DNA of 64,000 nt from Nitrospinia bacterium (GTDB taxonomy: Bacteria > Nitrospinota > Nitrospinia > Nitrospinales > JAJDAT01), in assembly GCA_029261715.1 (NCBI GenBank), contig JAJDAT010000049.1, positions 62,001 through 126,000 of the forward strand, in the 5' to 3' direction. Positions 36,370 through 46,069 of this stretch are shown here, in pieces; positions within the stretch are counted from its first letter, which is position 1, and each line of letters starts with the position of its first letter. Below the pieces are notes generated by a model that was not told the origin of the DNA, searched no databases, and saw only the letters and a program-made list of their open reading frames with translations. The translations under genes and the position numbers were made by a program.

Positions 36370-37851
36370 TTAATTATAACTGTCCTTCACCATTTCGTAT
36401 ACAAGTCTTTCGGTGGGAGCTTGATCGTCTGTAAAAATATCGCTTTCTAAGTCTTTTGGAAAATTTTGTAAATTTTGAAGAGTGTATTCTACAATTGGTT
36501 TAATTTTAGTGTTGTTTTGATTTTTTAAAACTTCTTTTAATTTCTCTAATGAAGTTTCTTTTTTAGTCGCTATTAATAGAACGTTATTGTTCAGATTGAG
36601 TTTAAATAACGAAGGAAATTCTTTTAATATCGTTTGCCCCAATCTGTCCGCAAAAACGTCGTTTTGTCCAATTCTAAGGGCGTTCATTAATAGCAAACCT
36701 TGAGGTTTTAGTTTTGCGTTAATCAGTTCGAAATATTCTTGCGTGGAAAGATAAAACGGAACAAAAGGACCTCCCGCAAAAATATCCATTTCTATAACGT
36801 CATACTTTTTTTCAATTCTTGTTAAAAAAGGTCTGGCGTCTTCCACATAAATTTTAAGATTAGGATGGTCGGGAAGGTTAAAAAAATTTTTCCCGGCTTC
36901 TACGACTTTGGGATCTAACTCAACAGCGTCAATGTGGACTTTCGGTTCAAAAAACAAAAATTGACGGATAGAAGTTCCGGCGCCAGTTCCTAAAATTAAG
37001 ACGTCGCTAAATGGAGTTAACAAAGTGCCTAAAAGCATAAAATCGTAGTAATTGCCTGTAGAAATAAATCCTTTCTTATATCTGGAATGCGACCAACGAC
37101 CGTCGTTTAAGTGTAACGAGTAACCTTCTGAGTTTTTTTTGATTTGAATTAAGTTATAAGCCGATTCGGTTTGATAGATGACTCCGCTTGAAACAGGTTT
37201 GCTTGGAGAAATAATCGTAAAGGCTATCAAAGCGGCTCCTCCGCCTGTTTTTAGCCAGTTATTGCAATTTCCGGAAACGTAAAGAGTCGCTAGTAAAATG
37301 ATAATAAAAGTTAGAGTTCTAAAGCTTCCCCATTCGGGAATGAGGTAGAAAGAAGTAAAAAATACTCCAGCCAAAGACCCCCAAGTGGAAATGGCAAATA
37401 CTTTACCTGAAGCCATACCAACAGCGTCTTTTTGCGCGATGATTTTAATTAAGAATGGAGACAACATCCCAAGTAGCAGCATAGGTGGGCCGAATAAGAA
37501 AACCGATGCGGCTAAAGAGCCCCAAATAATGCCACCGCTCGCAAGCATACTTAAAATGGATTTATAAAATATTAATATGCCTACTAAATAAAGAGTGGCA
37601 TATAGAATCAATTGGTAAGCCAATCGTCCTTCCGGTTTTTTATCCGCAAGAACGCCTCCTAAATAATATCCTCCCGAAAGCGCAGCCATGATGGAACCGA
37701 GCAATCCTCCCCAGACATAGGTAGAATATCCAAAATAGGGAGCTAAAAATCGAAATCCGAGCATTTCCAAAGACAACACCGCAAAACCAGAAAAAAAGGA
37801 AACGATGAGATATTGAGTTACAGGGATATGTGGAGAGATTTTTTTAGACAT
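36370..37851 (-). CDS. Membrane-anchored spermidine-synthase-like protein (second copy)
   Basis: This 493-residue protein combines six to eight hydrophobic helices in the first 200 residues (FFSGFAVLSLEMLGFRFLAP, LLGSIMAALSGGYYLGGVLA) with a C-terminal spermidine-synthase-like domain. DVLILGTGAGTS is the nucleotide loop, IDAVELDPKVV the ribose-binding acid, and VIEMDIFAGG the catalytic Asp region. It has the same architecture as the gene at 18765 but is clearly diverged. These fused proteins are common in bacteria and may not make polyamines. It stands alone upstream of dapF. Confidence 0.83.
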   Translation of the reverse strand: MSKKISPHIPVTQYLIVSFFSGFAVLSLEMLGFRFLAPYFGYSTYVWGGLLGSIMAALSGGYYLGGVLADKKPEGRLAYQLILYATLYLVGILIFYKSILSMLASGGIIWGSLAASVFLFGPPMLLLGMLSPFLIKIIAQKDAVGMASGKVFAISTWGSLAGVFFTSFYLIPEWGSFRTLTFIIILLATLYVSGNCNNWLKTGGGAALIAFTIISPSKPVSSGVIYQTESAYNLIQIKKNSEGYSLHLNDGRWSHSRYKKGFISTGNYYDFMLLGTLLTPFSDVLILGTGAGTSIRQFLFFEPKVHIDAVELDPKVVEAGKNFFNLPDHPNLKIYVEDARPFLTRIEKKYDVIEMDIFAGGPFVPFYLSTQEYFELINAKLKPQGLLLMNALRIGQNDVFADRLGQTILKEFPSLFKLNLNNNVLLIATKKETSLEKLKEVLKNQNNTKIKPIVEYTLQNLQNFPKDLESDIFTDDQAPTERLVYEMVKDSYN

Positions 37852-37930
37852 AGAGGGGGATTATATATGAAGGCTGGTAAAAGTGAAACGGTCATTCAGA
37901 AAACTATACACTCTGGTTCAAATTTTTTTT

Positions 37931-39028
37931 CTAGTTTTCTGAATTATTAAAAAAATAACTATTAATTGCTTCGGCCATATATTTAAGACCCAAAGGAGAT
38001 AAATGATCATTGTCCTCTGGTAAATATAAATCTTCTACTGCCCAGCCACGATTTTTTATTACTTGATAAAAATCCAAGTAAGGAAATTGAGTTTGCTCAA
38101 AAATATTCTGAATCAGAGACTGACTTAGTTTGTTATAAGCTTGAGTTTTGTTTGACTCATAATTTTTGAAAAGCTGGTCATAATCATGATTTTTTAAATT
38201 ATAATTAAAATCGCTTTTCGAAGGCGACAGGACAAAAAGTAGTTCCGAATTTTTTTGAGCGGCTAAACTTCCAATTTTTAATAGAAGTCCAATAGCGACG
38301 TAGATACCTTCTTTTGTATTTAATTTGTCAATGCTACAAAACGAATCTTGAATGGTTTGCAATAAAGGTAAGCTCAATATCCAACTCCGTCCAATCAAAT
38401 TTGTACAAGAATATCGAAAAACGGGACTGTTAGTTAAAATCAATTTATCTTTATCGACCTGAAATGAAATACTCTTTTCAATATCATTTTGCAGTAAGGA
38501 TGGATCAATCTTAAATAGAGGCTTGCTTTTCCCATACTGGGTATTTCGAGTAAAATCTCCCCAATCGTTTCCAGTGAAAATAACGACGACTATGATATTT
38601 GGGTTTAATTTAGAAATATGTCGTTTCAATTGTAAATAGTATTGATCGATTCCGTATCCTGATACTCCCATGTTTAGCGTTTGGTATTTTGGGAAATAAT
38701 TTCTTAAATAAGCTGTAACGGTTTCATTATCTTGAACCCCTAGTCCCCAAACCACTGAATCCCCAAGAACAAGTATTTGTTTTTTAGATGAATCTACCTC
38801 TTTTGATCTGAATCCAAAAGAGTTAGTAGTGTAGAGAATGCCTTTTTCTTCAGCTATATTATTGATTTTGGTCGACCATCCTAATTCTGGATCGAATTGA
38901 GTTCCCGAGTCGTACCAGTATTTTTTTTGGAAATACCATTCCAAAACCACGATCGCCAAAATTAAACTAATCAATAAGCTGACTGACATAATGGCCAGCT
39001 CTCTTTTTTTAGATCGAAGCTGTTTCAT
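37931..39028 (-). CDS. Membrane-anchored SGNH hydrolase
   Basis: The 365-residue protein has an N-terminal membrane segment (about 12-32) and SGNH blocks: LVLGDSVVWGLG with Ser, NMGVSGYG with Gly, FTGNDWGDF with Asn, and DNDHLSPLG with the Asp-His pair. Such anchored SGNH enzymes often acetylate or deacetylate envelope polysaccharides, like AlgX/AlgJ or GDSL O-acetyl-transfer proteins. No MBOAT acyltransferase gene is adjacent. It is divergent from the cupin gene, with a small palindrome between them. Confidence 0.83.
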   Translation of the reverse strand: MKQLRSKKRELAIMSVSLLISLILAIVVLEWYFQKKYWYDSGTQFDPELGWSTKINNIAEEKGILYTTNSFGFRSKEVDSSKKQILVLGDSVVWGLGVQDNETVTAYLRNYFPKYQTLNMGVSGYGIDQYYLQLKRHISKLNPNIIVVVIFTGNDWGDFTRNTQYGKSKPLFKIDPSLLQNDIEKSISFQVDKDKLILTNSPVFRYSCTNLIGRSWILSLPLLQTIQDSFCSIDKLNTKEGIYVAIGLLLKIGSLAAQKNSELLFVLSPSKSDFNYNLKNHDYDQLFKNYESNKTQAYNKLSQSLIQNIFEQTQFPYLDFYQVIKNRGWAVEDLYLPEDNDHLSPLGLKYMAEAINSYFFNNSEN

Positions 39029-39082
39029 ATTACAATATGCGTATTAAAATTATTTTTCTGTGAAACTTTTACTAACTGGTCT

Positions 39083-39107
39083 AATAATAAAATACTTTAG
39101 TATTATT
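39083..39107. promoter_or_regulatory. Nested palindrome between divergent SGNH and cupin genes
   Basis: AATAATA and TATTATT pair across an inner AATACT-TT-AGTATT palindrome. Its position in a 116-bp divergent gap is that of an operator. It could equally be chance in an A/T-rich region. Confidence 0.25.
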
Positions 39108-39144
39108 GACTATAGACAAGAAACTTTAGAGGAGTAAGAAAGCA

Positions 39145-39552
39145 GTGGGTATTGATAAATCAACTGTTCAATGTGTTCGACCAGACGCTGAAATGATGAC
39201 AAAACAAAGGTTGCCATACTTTGTTGGCGTATCTAAAGAAACTGTGGGAGCTCAAGGAATATCTATGAACCTTGTGGTGATTCCTCCAGGAGCTTCGCCC
39301 GAACCGCATTACCATAAGGATTTTGAGACCGCGATATATATTTTACAAGGAGAAGTGGAGACGCGTTATGGTGTGGGGTTAAAAGAAACGATGATTAATC
39401 GCAAAGGCGACTTTGTTTTTATCCCGCCTGGCGTTCCGCATCAACCTTATAATTTGAGTAAAACAGAACCCGCGATGGCCATTGTTTCTCGTAACGACTC
39501 CAACGAGCAGGAAAATGTAGTTTTATACAACCCTAAAAACGATAGCGAGTAG
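39145..39552 (+). CDS. Cupin-domain protein
   Basis: A single cupin domain of 135 residues. Motif 1 is PHYHKDFETAIYILQGEVE, with two His and one Glu of the metal site, and motif 2 is GDFVFIPPGVPHQPYN with the third His. The start is GTG 39145 with GAGGAG 11 bp upstream. Such small cupins are dioxygenases, isomerases or sensors; nothing here picks among these. The gene is flanked on both sides by opposite-strand genes, so it is monocistronic. Confidence 0.85.
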   Translation: MGIDKSTVQCVRPDAEMMTKQRLPYFVGVSKETVGAQGISMNLVVIPPGASPEPHYHKDFETAIYILQGEVETRYGVGLKETMINRKGDFVFIPPGVPHQPYNLSKTEPAMAIVSRNDSNEQENVVLYNPKNDSE

Positions 39553-39558
39553 GAAGAT

Positions 39559-41439
39559 TTACTTTATTTGAAATGCGATGAAGGTGAGATCGTCATGCGC
39601 CGGTTTATCGCCAACAAATTCGAAAATATCTTTTTCTAATTGATCGATTAATTCCTGAGTCGACCCTGAAAAATTAGCCATTCTATTTCTAATTCTGGAA
39701 ACTCCAAACTGTTCTCCATCAGCGTTCATAGGTTCGGATGCGCCGTCTGTATAAGCAAAAATTAGATCGCCGCTTTCTAGTTGTATTTCTTCCTGTTGAT
39801 AATCGACGCTAGGTAGGATTCCAATAGGAGCTCCGCTAGCGCTCCCCCAATCCACGGCAACTTTGTCTTTTTTCTTAATAATTAGAGGATGATGACCCGC
39901 ATTTGAAGCGGTAAGACATTTTGTTTCTAAATCTAAAAAAAGAAATAAAGTGGTCGCAAACATTCCTCTTCGTGAACGTTCCGCTAATATTTTATTCACC
40001 TCTGTTAATGTTTGTGCGGGAGCCAACGTCATGGGGGCAACGTGTCGAAAATCACTTAACAGTCTCGCCATATAAAGCGCTGCAGAAACTCCTTTACCGG
40101 CAACATCGCCCAAAACAAGCGCTAATAAATCTCCGCCTAAAGGAATAAAATCGTAAAAATCTCCACCAACAAATTTTGCGGGGATTGTTTTGGCGGCGAA
40201 ATCGATATCAAAGCGTTCGGGAGGTTTTTCAGGTAGAAAATCATTTTGTACTAGTGTTGCAATTTTTAATTCGCTTTCGAATCGTTCTTTCTCAGTCGCT
40301 AATCGTTTTCGTTCCTCTTGTTCCTTTATCCGATCAGTAATGTCCGAAATAAAAGCACAGGCAAAATCTTCTCCTTCGAATTCTAGATAGTGGGCCTTTA
40401 CTTCAGTGGGAAAGACTTTTCCGTTTTTTGTTTTTCCTTGAGATTCGACGATCAAGATGCCTTCTTTTTTTAGAGTTTCCCAAAAAGATTCCCATTTATC
40501 AGGTTCCATATGCGGGTTTAGGTCAAATACCTGCATAGCAGTTATTTCTCCAGGTGAATACCCAAAGGCTGCACAAGCGGCTTTGTTTGCATGTTTGATA
40601 TTTGCATTTCGATCTGACCAGAATATTAAATCTGGAGCCCGTTCGATGGTAAAGTGAGAAAAACGAGCTTTTTCTTCTTTTTCTTTTCGTTCGCTAATAT
40701 CTCGAACGAATGAACATAGAAACTCTGTTCCTTCAAACTCTAAAAAATGAGCGTTTACTTCAATAGGAAAAACTCTTCCACCTCTGGTTTTACCCTCAGA
40801 TTCAACAGAAATTGTGCCGTCCGATTTAATTTTATCCCAATTAGCTGCCCAACTTTCTTGAGTGACAGTTGGGTCTAAATCAAAAATTGACATTGCAGTC
40901 ATTTCCAGAGAAGTGTAACCGTATACTTTGCATGCCGTTTCGTTAGCGTGTTGAATTAGGGCATTCCTGTCGCACCAAAAAATAAGATCGGGAGCATGTT
41001 CAATTGTGGAGTGAGAGAAACGTGTATTAGTTTCGGCTAAGATTCGCTGAGTTATGTCGCGTGTATAGGCGCAACCATATTCTTTACCCTCAAACTCAAA
41101 ATAATGCGCGTGAACTTCCACTGGGAAATTGCGGCCTGTTTTAGTAATTCCAATAGTCTCTAATTGCTGGTATTTATCGGATTTAAATTCTTGCCAAGCT
41201 TCTTCCCATGTTTCTTTGGGATAGTTAGGATCTAAGTCATGAATGGTTATAGAGGTCATTTCTTCGGCGGAATAACCATACGTTCTACAGGCGGCTGGGT
41301 TGACGCGTTGAATGTGCGCATATTGATCGAACCAGATAATAGGATCTGGAGAATGCTCTATGGTGAAATGAGAAAGACGGATACCTTTTTGAAACTCTCC
41401 ATCTTCGCAATCTTGCGGGATACTATCTTGGTCTTCCAT
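39559..41439 (-). CDS. Three-PAS, SpoIIE/RsbU-type phosphatase
   Basis: The 626-residue protein has three PAS units starting at about R21, R140 and R259, each exactly 119 residues apart and strikingly alike (each opens (F)SHxTIExxPD and contains TxxG(R/K)xFP(I/V/T)EV). The C-terminal 230 residues form a PP2C-type SpoIIE domain with GGDFYDF and LGDVAGKGVSAALYMA, the metal-binding signatures. It would dephosphorylate an anti-sigma antagonist in response to signals sensed by the PAS units. No anti-sigma partner is adjacent. The TPR gene lies one base away, upstream in the same direction, so the two are co-transcribed. Confidence 0.9.
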   Translation of the reverse strand: MEDQDSIPQDCEDGEFQKGIRLSHFTIEHSPDPIIWFDQYAHIQRVNPAACRTYGYSAEEMTSITIHDLDPNYPKETWEEAWQEFKSDKYQQLETIGITKTGRNFPVEVHAHYFEFEGKEYGCAYTRDITQRILAETNTRFSHSTIEHAPDLIFWCDRNALIQHANETACKVYGYTSLEMTAMSIFDLDPTVTQESWAANWDKIKSDGTISVESEGKTRGGRVFPIEVNAHFLEFEGTEFLCSFVRDISERKEKEEKARFSHFTIERAPDLIFWSDRNANIKHANKAACAAFGYSPGEITAMQVFDLNPHMEPDKWESFWETLKKEGILIVESQGKTKNGKVFPTEVKAHYLEFEGEDFACAFISDITDRIKEQEERKRLATEKERFESELKIATLVQNDFLPEKPPERFDIDFAAKTIPAKFVGGDFYDFIPLGGDLLALVLGDVAGKGVSAALYMARLLSDFRHVAPMTLAPAQTLTEVNKILAERSRRGMFATTLFLFLDLETKCLTASNAGHHPLIIKKKDKVAVDWGSASGAPIGILPSVDYQQEEIQLESGDLIFAYTDGASEPMNADGEQFGVSRIRNRMANFSGSTQELIDQLEKDIFEFVGDKPAHDDLTFIAFQIK

Positions 41440-41440
41440 G

Positions 41441-42715
41441 TTAATAAGTGTTTGGAAGTCTAATAGCAGAATAATCTCGCGGATTTAAGTTATACTTTTT
41501 AAAATAAGACATCAAAGTTTTTAAAGCGAGGGCTTCCGGCTGTTTTTCTTTACTTTTTTCAAACGCTTCTCGCGCTAAGGTCATATGGATGACTGCGTTG
41601 ATTCCATCTTTTCCTTCGTCATAAACTTTGGCCAAAGAGAATTGGCATTTGCCATAATGAGGATTAGCTTTAACGGCTTCTTCCAAGATTATAATTTGAT
41701 CCCTGATTCTATTTTCACTGGCTAACTTTTCGCTAACTCGAAATAGTGATTCTGCAAGACCGTCTTTAACGGTTTTATTATCTGGGAACCTTTTTACAGC
41801 CTCTTTAAAAGGAACAACCGCTTCGTCGTGTCGGTTTAATTTTAATAAAGCCCTGCCTAATTGGAAAAAACCTTCGGATGCAATTCGAGGACTGTAAGTA
41901 ACGGCCGCTTGAAGGTGATTGGCTGCGTCAGAAAATTTATCTTGTTTGGAGTAAAGTAAACCTAACGCCAATTGAGGTAATGCAGCTCTTGGGCTTGCGG
42001 AAATTGCGCTCTTATAATCTTTCATGGCTTTTTTTACGTCGCCTAATTTTTCGTGGATTTGACCCAATTGGTAGTAAGCGTCGACTGTTAGGTTTTTATC
42101 GTATTTTAGGGCTAGATCTATTTTTTTAAAGGCTTCTTCGTATTTCCCTTGTTGCGATAAAGTCATCCCTATTGCTAGATAAGCGGGACCAAACTTCGGA
42201 ATTATGTTTATTGCTTTTTCAAATGCTTCTAGAGCTAAATCATATCTCTTGGATTTTCCAAAATATTCGCATTGTTCTTTATAGACTCCCGCTAAAACTT
42301 TTTTAACCACTTCGCTTTCGGGTTTAAGCTCAATGGCCTTTTCAAGTGGAGGAATGGCGTCTTCGTCGCGTCCTAACTCAGCATAAGATTGTCCTAAATG
42401 AAAAAAAGCTTCGTAAAAATTAGGATCGATCTTTGTCGCTTCGGTTAAAGGCTGTATGGCATCGCGAATTCGTTTTAAATGAATTAGAGCTTCGCCAAGT
42501 TTAAAATGAGAAGAACAATCCTGCGGATTTTTTTTAATGGCTTCTTTAAACCGCTCGACCATCTCTCTTAATTGTTCAGGACTTGGGATAGGAGTTTTAG
42601 CTATTTTTTTTGGTTTTTTAAAACCAAATAGCGAGCGGAAAGAATTCCAAATGCGAAGAAAAAAAGTTTCTTGAATTTCTGTGTTAACGGGGTAGGGGGA
42701 AGATGATCTCAACAT
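41441..42715 (-). CDS. TPR-repeat protein with a distinctive C-terminal tail
   Basis: The 424-residue protein is built of about ten tetratricopeptide repeats (e.g. AFFHLGQSYAELGRDEDAIP, AYLAIGMTLSQQGKYEEAFK) after a basic N-terminus (FGFKKPKKIAKTPIP) that is not a signal peptide. Its last 65 residues read VYDEGKDGINAVIHMTLAREA and then YNLNPRDY. The same YDxxxDGxNAxxH pattern ends the TPR protein at 46070. TPRs mediate protein assembly. It is one base before the PAS/SpoIIE gene and is upstream of it in the transcript. Confidence 0.85.
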   Translation of the reverse strand: MLRSSSPYPVNTEIQETFFLRIWNSFRSLFGFKKPKKIAKTPIPSPEQLREMVERFKEAIKKNPQDCSSHFKLGEALIHLKRIRDAIQPLTEATKIDPNFYEAFFHLGQSYAELGRDEDAIPPLEKAIELKPESEVVKKVLAGVYKEQCEYFGKSKRYDLALEAFEKAINIIPKFGPAYLAIGMTLSQQGKYEEAFKKIDLALKYDKNLTVDAYYQLGQIHEKLGDVKKAMKDYKSAISASPRAALPQLALGLLYSKQDKFSDAANHLQAAVTYSPRIASEGFFQLGRALLKLNRHDEAVVPFKEAVKRFPDNKTVKDGLAESLFRVSEKLASENRIRDQIIILEEAVKANPHYGKCQFSLAKVYDEGKDGINAVIHMTLAREAFEKSKEKQPEALALKTLMSYFKKYNLNPRDYSAIRLPNTY

Positions 42716-42832
42716 TTTTTGAAACTTGTTTATGCGTAAAAATTAAAAATTTCGAAATACTTGACCTTTAAAGCCATGAGTTCGGCGATAGTAAACTGCC
42801 AAAATAAAGGTTTCAACAATCTCTTTAAAGTT

Positions 42833-43945
42833 TTAGTCTCCGATGTATTCAGATTGGCAGCAACCTAAACAGCCAGGGAAAATTGACTCGTTTTTTAGGG
42901 ATTGTCGAAACATTTGATGATCCTTAGAGTTCCAATTAATCTTGTTATTAGATTCCGAGATATTTCCTAATCGATAGTGCGGGCAGCTAAATACGTCTCC
43001 ATAAGCCGAAACGCCTACCTTAGCCCAAGGCGAAAAGCACCGATAGTTTTCATAAGAACTTTTATTCGAGTAATATCTAATAATCTCTTTTTTGGAGATT
43101 CCATTAGGCGAGAATCTTAACTGGGCCTTATAGGTTTTGCTTTTAGCCTCCAAAAAATCTAATTGCTCGCCAAGAATCTTAGAGTCTATCTCTTCCACAG
43201 GTTTGGGGGCGGAACGCAACTGTTCATTTTGGTCGTATCCCTTGCCGTGCCAGTATTCGGCTGGATTGCTTAAAACAAAATTGCAAACGTCTACGCCAAG
43301 TTCTTCCGCATAATCGTATAGATAAGCTAAATCTTCTACGTTGTGTTTACTGATGACACAAGTTAAATGAAGCATGGGATAGCGAGAACCTAGGCGTTTT
43401 TTGGTTTCGACTAATCTTTCTAACCCTTTGGTTGTTTTTCTAAACGATCCAGGTATTTGCGTACAATGGTCGTGGAAATCTTCTTTTCCTTCCAAAGAGA
43501 CCCCTAAAAAAAATAACCCGGACCCCCAAAAAGATTTCAACCTATATTCCAGAATTTTATCAACAACCGCTTCGTTTAGAGATGTGCCGTTGGTGATGAT
43601 ATGGACTTTATTGCGAACTGCGGCAAACTCCATAATTTCTAAAAAATCTTTTTTCATGAAGGCTTCCCCGCCAGTAAAGGTGATTACGGCATGTCGGGGA
43701 ACTTTAGTAATAGTATCTTTTATCGTTTCTGTGCTGAGTTCATTTTTATAGGTTTTATTTTTTTCCGTGTCTTCAATGATTTCTAAAAAATGGCACATGT
43801 CACAACGCAAATTACAACGATAGGTCACCTCAAAATAAACATGCATTGGAGGAAATGCGTATTTCGACCACAAATAAAAGGGAATTGTTGAATATAGTCG
43901 AGGTAATTGTTTTTGCAGGTTTTTTATTGTAAATGGATTGCCCAT
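42833..43945 (-). CDS. Radical-SAM protein with SPASM-like C-terminus
   Basis: The 370-residue enzyme has the radical-SAM motif RCNLRCDMC near residue 43-51 and TFTGGEAFM as the SAM-binding strand. Extra cysteines near the C-terminus (RCFSPW, VFSCPHYRLG, FPGCLGCCQS) are arranged like a SPASM/twitch cluster domain. Such proteins modify peptides or small molecules. It is the first of three leftward genes with WbqC and the dehydratase upstream, so a surface-sugar or peptide modification role is suggested by context only. Confidence 0.85.
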   Translation of the reverse strand: MGNPFTIKNLQKQLPRLYSTIPFYLWSKYAFPPMHVYFEVTYRCNLRCDMCHFLEIIEDTEKNKTYKNELSTETIKDTITKVPRHAVITFTGGEAFMKKDFLEIMEFAAVRNKVHIITNGTSLNEAVVDKILEYRLKSFWGSGLFFLGVSLEGKEDFHDHCTQIPGSFRKTTKGLERLVETKKRLGSRYPMLHLTCVISKHNVEDLAYLYDYAEELGVDVCNFVLSNPAEYWHGKGYDQNEQLRSAPKPVEEIDSKILGEQLDFLEAKSKTYKAQLRFSPNGISKKEIIRYYSNKSSYENYRCFSPWAKVGVSAYGDVFSCPHYRLGNISESNNKINWNSKDHQMFRQSLKNESIFPGCLGCCQSEYIGD

Positions 43946-43975
43946 ATATTTTTTTAATGACTCGAATCTTCCAAT

Positions 43976-44671
43976 TTACGAAGACGGTTGGGTTTGTTTC
44001 AAGATTTCGAGGCTTTTTTCGCCTTGGTTAAATAATAAGTCGATAATAGACATATACGGAACGAATTCCGGATATCTTTGTAGATAAGATGGATGTTTAT
44101 AGTTGTGATATTCCAATCGAACATTATAGCTCAAAAACTCGGATTCGTTCAGATAGTCTTTAGCCAAATCTCCTGTTAAGTAATGAGTCGCTTCGAGTTT
44201 GCGGCACAGAGCTAAAATTTTATCGCCTTTTTTTTCGCTAACATTTAGATCTGAGGATCTAATAGTGGGAGTTGATATACTTAACCAGTTTTTTAAATTT
44301 TCCGTTAACTCCAGGCATAGGTCTACCAGTAAATCCCAGTCTTTATTTATTATCGTCTCGATTTTGGGAAAATAAAGGTCAAAAAACTCTGTTTTTATAT
44401 AATTGTGGCGAATAGCATTAAGATGCTTTGTGCGCCAATTGGATGAGGAATCAATTTGAGTTTCGAGAAGAGTTTGAGCGAACCGGTTTTTTTGAATTAT
44501 AGGAACCGTTAGCCAGGACCAGCCTTCAGCTGTTCGAATTTTATTCCTATTTCTCCAATCACGTCGGGTGAATTGGATATCGTCAAGGAAAACAAATTGA
44601 TCGACTTTTGCAATTTGGTCGAAATATCCAACCCAAGGTAAATAAGAGGGTTGTAGGATGGCTACACGCAT
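43976..44671 (-). CDS. WbqC-family protein
   Basis: The 231-residue protein opens with VAILQPSYLPWVGYFDQIAK and contains FVFLDDIQFTRRDWRNRNKI, the defining segments of the WbqC-like family found in O-antigen and other polysaccharide clusters. The biochemical role of the family is not settled; a transferase or thiolase-like role has been proposed for amide sugars. It lies 30 bp upstream of the radical-SAM gene and 109 bp from the dehydratase. Confidence 0.87.
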   Translation of the reverse strand: MRVAILQPSYLPWVGYFDQIAKVDQFVFLDDIQFTRRDWRNRNKIRTAEGWSWLTVPIIQKNRFAQTLLETQIDSSSNWRTKHLNAIRHNYIKTEFFDLYFPKIETIINKDWDLLVDLCLELTENLKNWLSISTPTIRSSDLNVSEKKGDKILALCRKLEATHYLTGDLAKDYLNESEFLSYNVRLEYHNYKHPSYLQRYPEFVPYMSIIDLLFNQGEKSLEILKQTQPSS

Positions 44672-44780
44672 GGGTTTAAGTTAAAGCCCATTATAGATGG
44701 AGAAGCAAAGGATAATAGTTGGGCGCCTAATATCTAAGCCAATAAATGGTCGACTCAGACATGGAAATTTAAAGTTTCGG

Positions 44781-45791
44781 TTAATTTTTTTCCCAAAGCT
44801 CTTTCATCCAAAGGTAACGTTCCCACCATTTTGGATTATTACTGTAAAACTCTACAGTTTTTTCTAAACCCTCTTCTAATTTGATAGTGGCCTCCCAGCC
44901 GAGTAGATTTCGAGCTTTTTTAGCGCAAGCAATATGGCGGGAAACTTGTCCAGGGCGGTCTTCAGTATAATTTAATAAGCTTTCTGGTTTTTTCATAATT
45001 TTCAAAATCATTCTGGCTATATCTAAAACGTTGACGTCTTCTTCAGAGCCTAGATTGATTGTTTGGCCTTTTACAGTGTCCAAATCTGCATGGAGAATTT
45101 TGTCAACTCCTTCGCACGTATCTGAAACAAATGTCCAATCTCTCGAACTAAGGCCTTGCCCATGAATAGTCACAGGTTCGTTTTGTAAGGCGCTGACGAT
45201 GAAATTAGGTATCGCCTTTTCGATGTGTTGGCAAGGACCATAATTATTGAAAGGTCGAACAATAACGGCAGGTATTCCATACGTGTGCATATAAGAATAA
45301 ACCAGCCGATCAGCTCCCGCTTTTGCCGCTGCATAAGGGCTTAATGGGTTGAGAGGATGATCTTCGTCCATTGCATCGGATAGAGCCGTTCCATAGACTT
45401 CTGAAGATGAAATATGAATAAAACGTTCTACCGGATAGTTAACTACCGCGTTGGCTAAAATTTGAGTGCCCAGTACGTCGGTTGTGAAAAATATAGTGTT
45501 GTCGTATATAGACCGTGTAACGTGAGACTCCGCAGCGAAATGAACGACGACGTCGCTTTCTTCGACTAATGCGTTAACCATATCTGCTCGCGTTATATTT
45601 CCATGATAAAATCGAAAGCGGTCGTTGCGTTTCATTTCAGGAGTTAAATTATCTAAATTACCCGCATAGGTTAACGCGTCCAACAGTATAATTTTGTAAT
45701 TTGGATATTTGCGAAAAATATAATTGACGAAGTTACTGCCAATGAATCCGGCGCCGCCGGTAATTAGAATAGTTTTTGAATTTGAGGGCAT
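44781..45791 (-). CDS. NAD-dependent nucleotide-sugar 4,6-dehydratase/epimerase
   Basis: The protein of 336 residues begins TILITGGAGFIGSNFV with the NAD loop GGAGFIG, has the active-site segment ISSSEVYGTA and the Y-A-A-A-K motif in PYAAAKAGADR, and ends in the GxGxxxRDWTFVSD substrate region. The opening DALTYAGNLDNL is typical of RmlB, but the catalytic triad reads SSE rather than TDE. The SSEVYGTA and PFNNYGP blocks look closer to LegB/GDP-sugar dehydratases. It makes an activated sugar for surface glycans. First gene of the leftward glycan unit. Confidence 0.88.
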   Translation of the reverse strand: MPSNSKTILITGGAGFIGSNFVNYIFRKYPNYKIILLDALTYAGNLDNLTPEMKRNDRFRFYHGNITRADMVNALVEESDVVVHFAAESHVTRSIYDNTIFFTTDVLGTQILANAVVNYPVERFIHISSSEVYGTALSDAMDEDHPLNPLSPYAAAKAGADRLVYSYMHTYGIPAVIVRPFNNYGPCQHIEKAIPNFIVSALQNEPVTIHGQGLSSRDWTFVSDTCEGVDKILHADLDTVKGQTINLGSEEDVNVLDIARMILKIMKKPESLLNYTEDRPGQVSRHIACAKKARNLLGWEATIKLEEGLEKTVEFYSNNPKWWERYLWMKELWEKN

Positions 45792-45866
45792 ATGCTAGAA
45801 ATAAAGAAGAAACCGAGAAGATTCGTTACAGATTCTTTAAAGAATATATTTAATAAAATTTCGAGG

Positions 45867-45898
45867 TTCCTTAAAAGAAATTTCTCAAATTTAAGGAA
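45867..45898. promoter_or_regulatory. 9-bp inverted repeat in the divergent dehydratase/TPR region
   Basis: TTCCTTAAA and TTTAAGGAA are exact reverse complements with 14 bases between, 76 bp upstream of the dehydratase start and about 170 bp before the TPR gene. It may be an operator or a leader hairpin. Confidence 0.3.
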
Positions 45899-46069
45899 AA
45901 GGGGTTTTTGTGAATTGTCCTTAATTCTTAAAAAGATTGAGGATATTTACCCGGTGGAGTATAACATAAAACTAACTTTACGGATGAAAAAAGCCAGTAT
46001 AGAGGTTTAGCTTATATGGGAACCCATAACAAGTTACCACTTTAAAAGCGCTACATAAAAGGAGAAGCA

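Noticed and set aside
45792-46010. Plus-strand 72-codon frame rich in Lys/Arg next to the dehydratase start
   Set aside because: No ribosome site, low-complexity basic composition and an inverted repeat inside; it lies in the divergent regulatory gap and shows no domain pattern.
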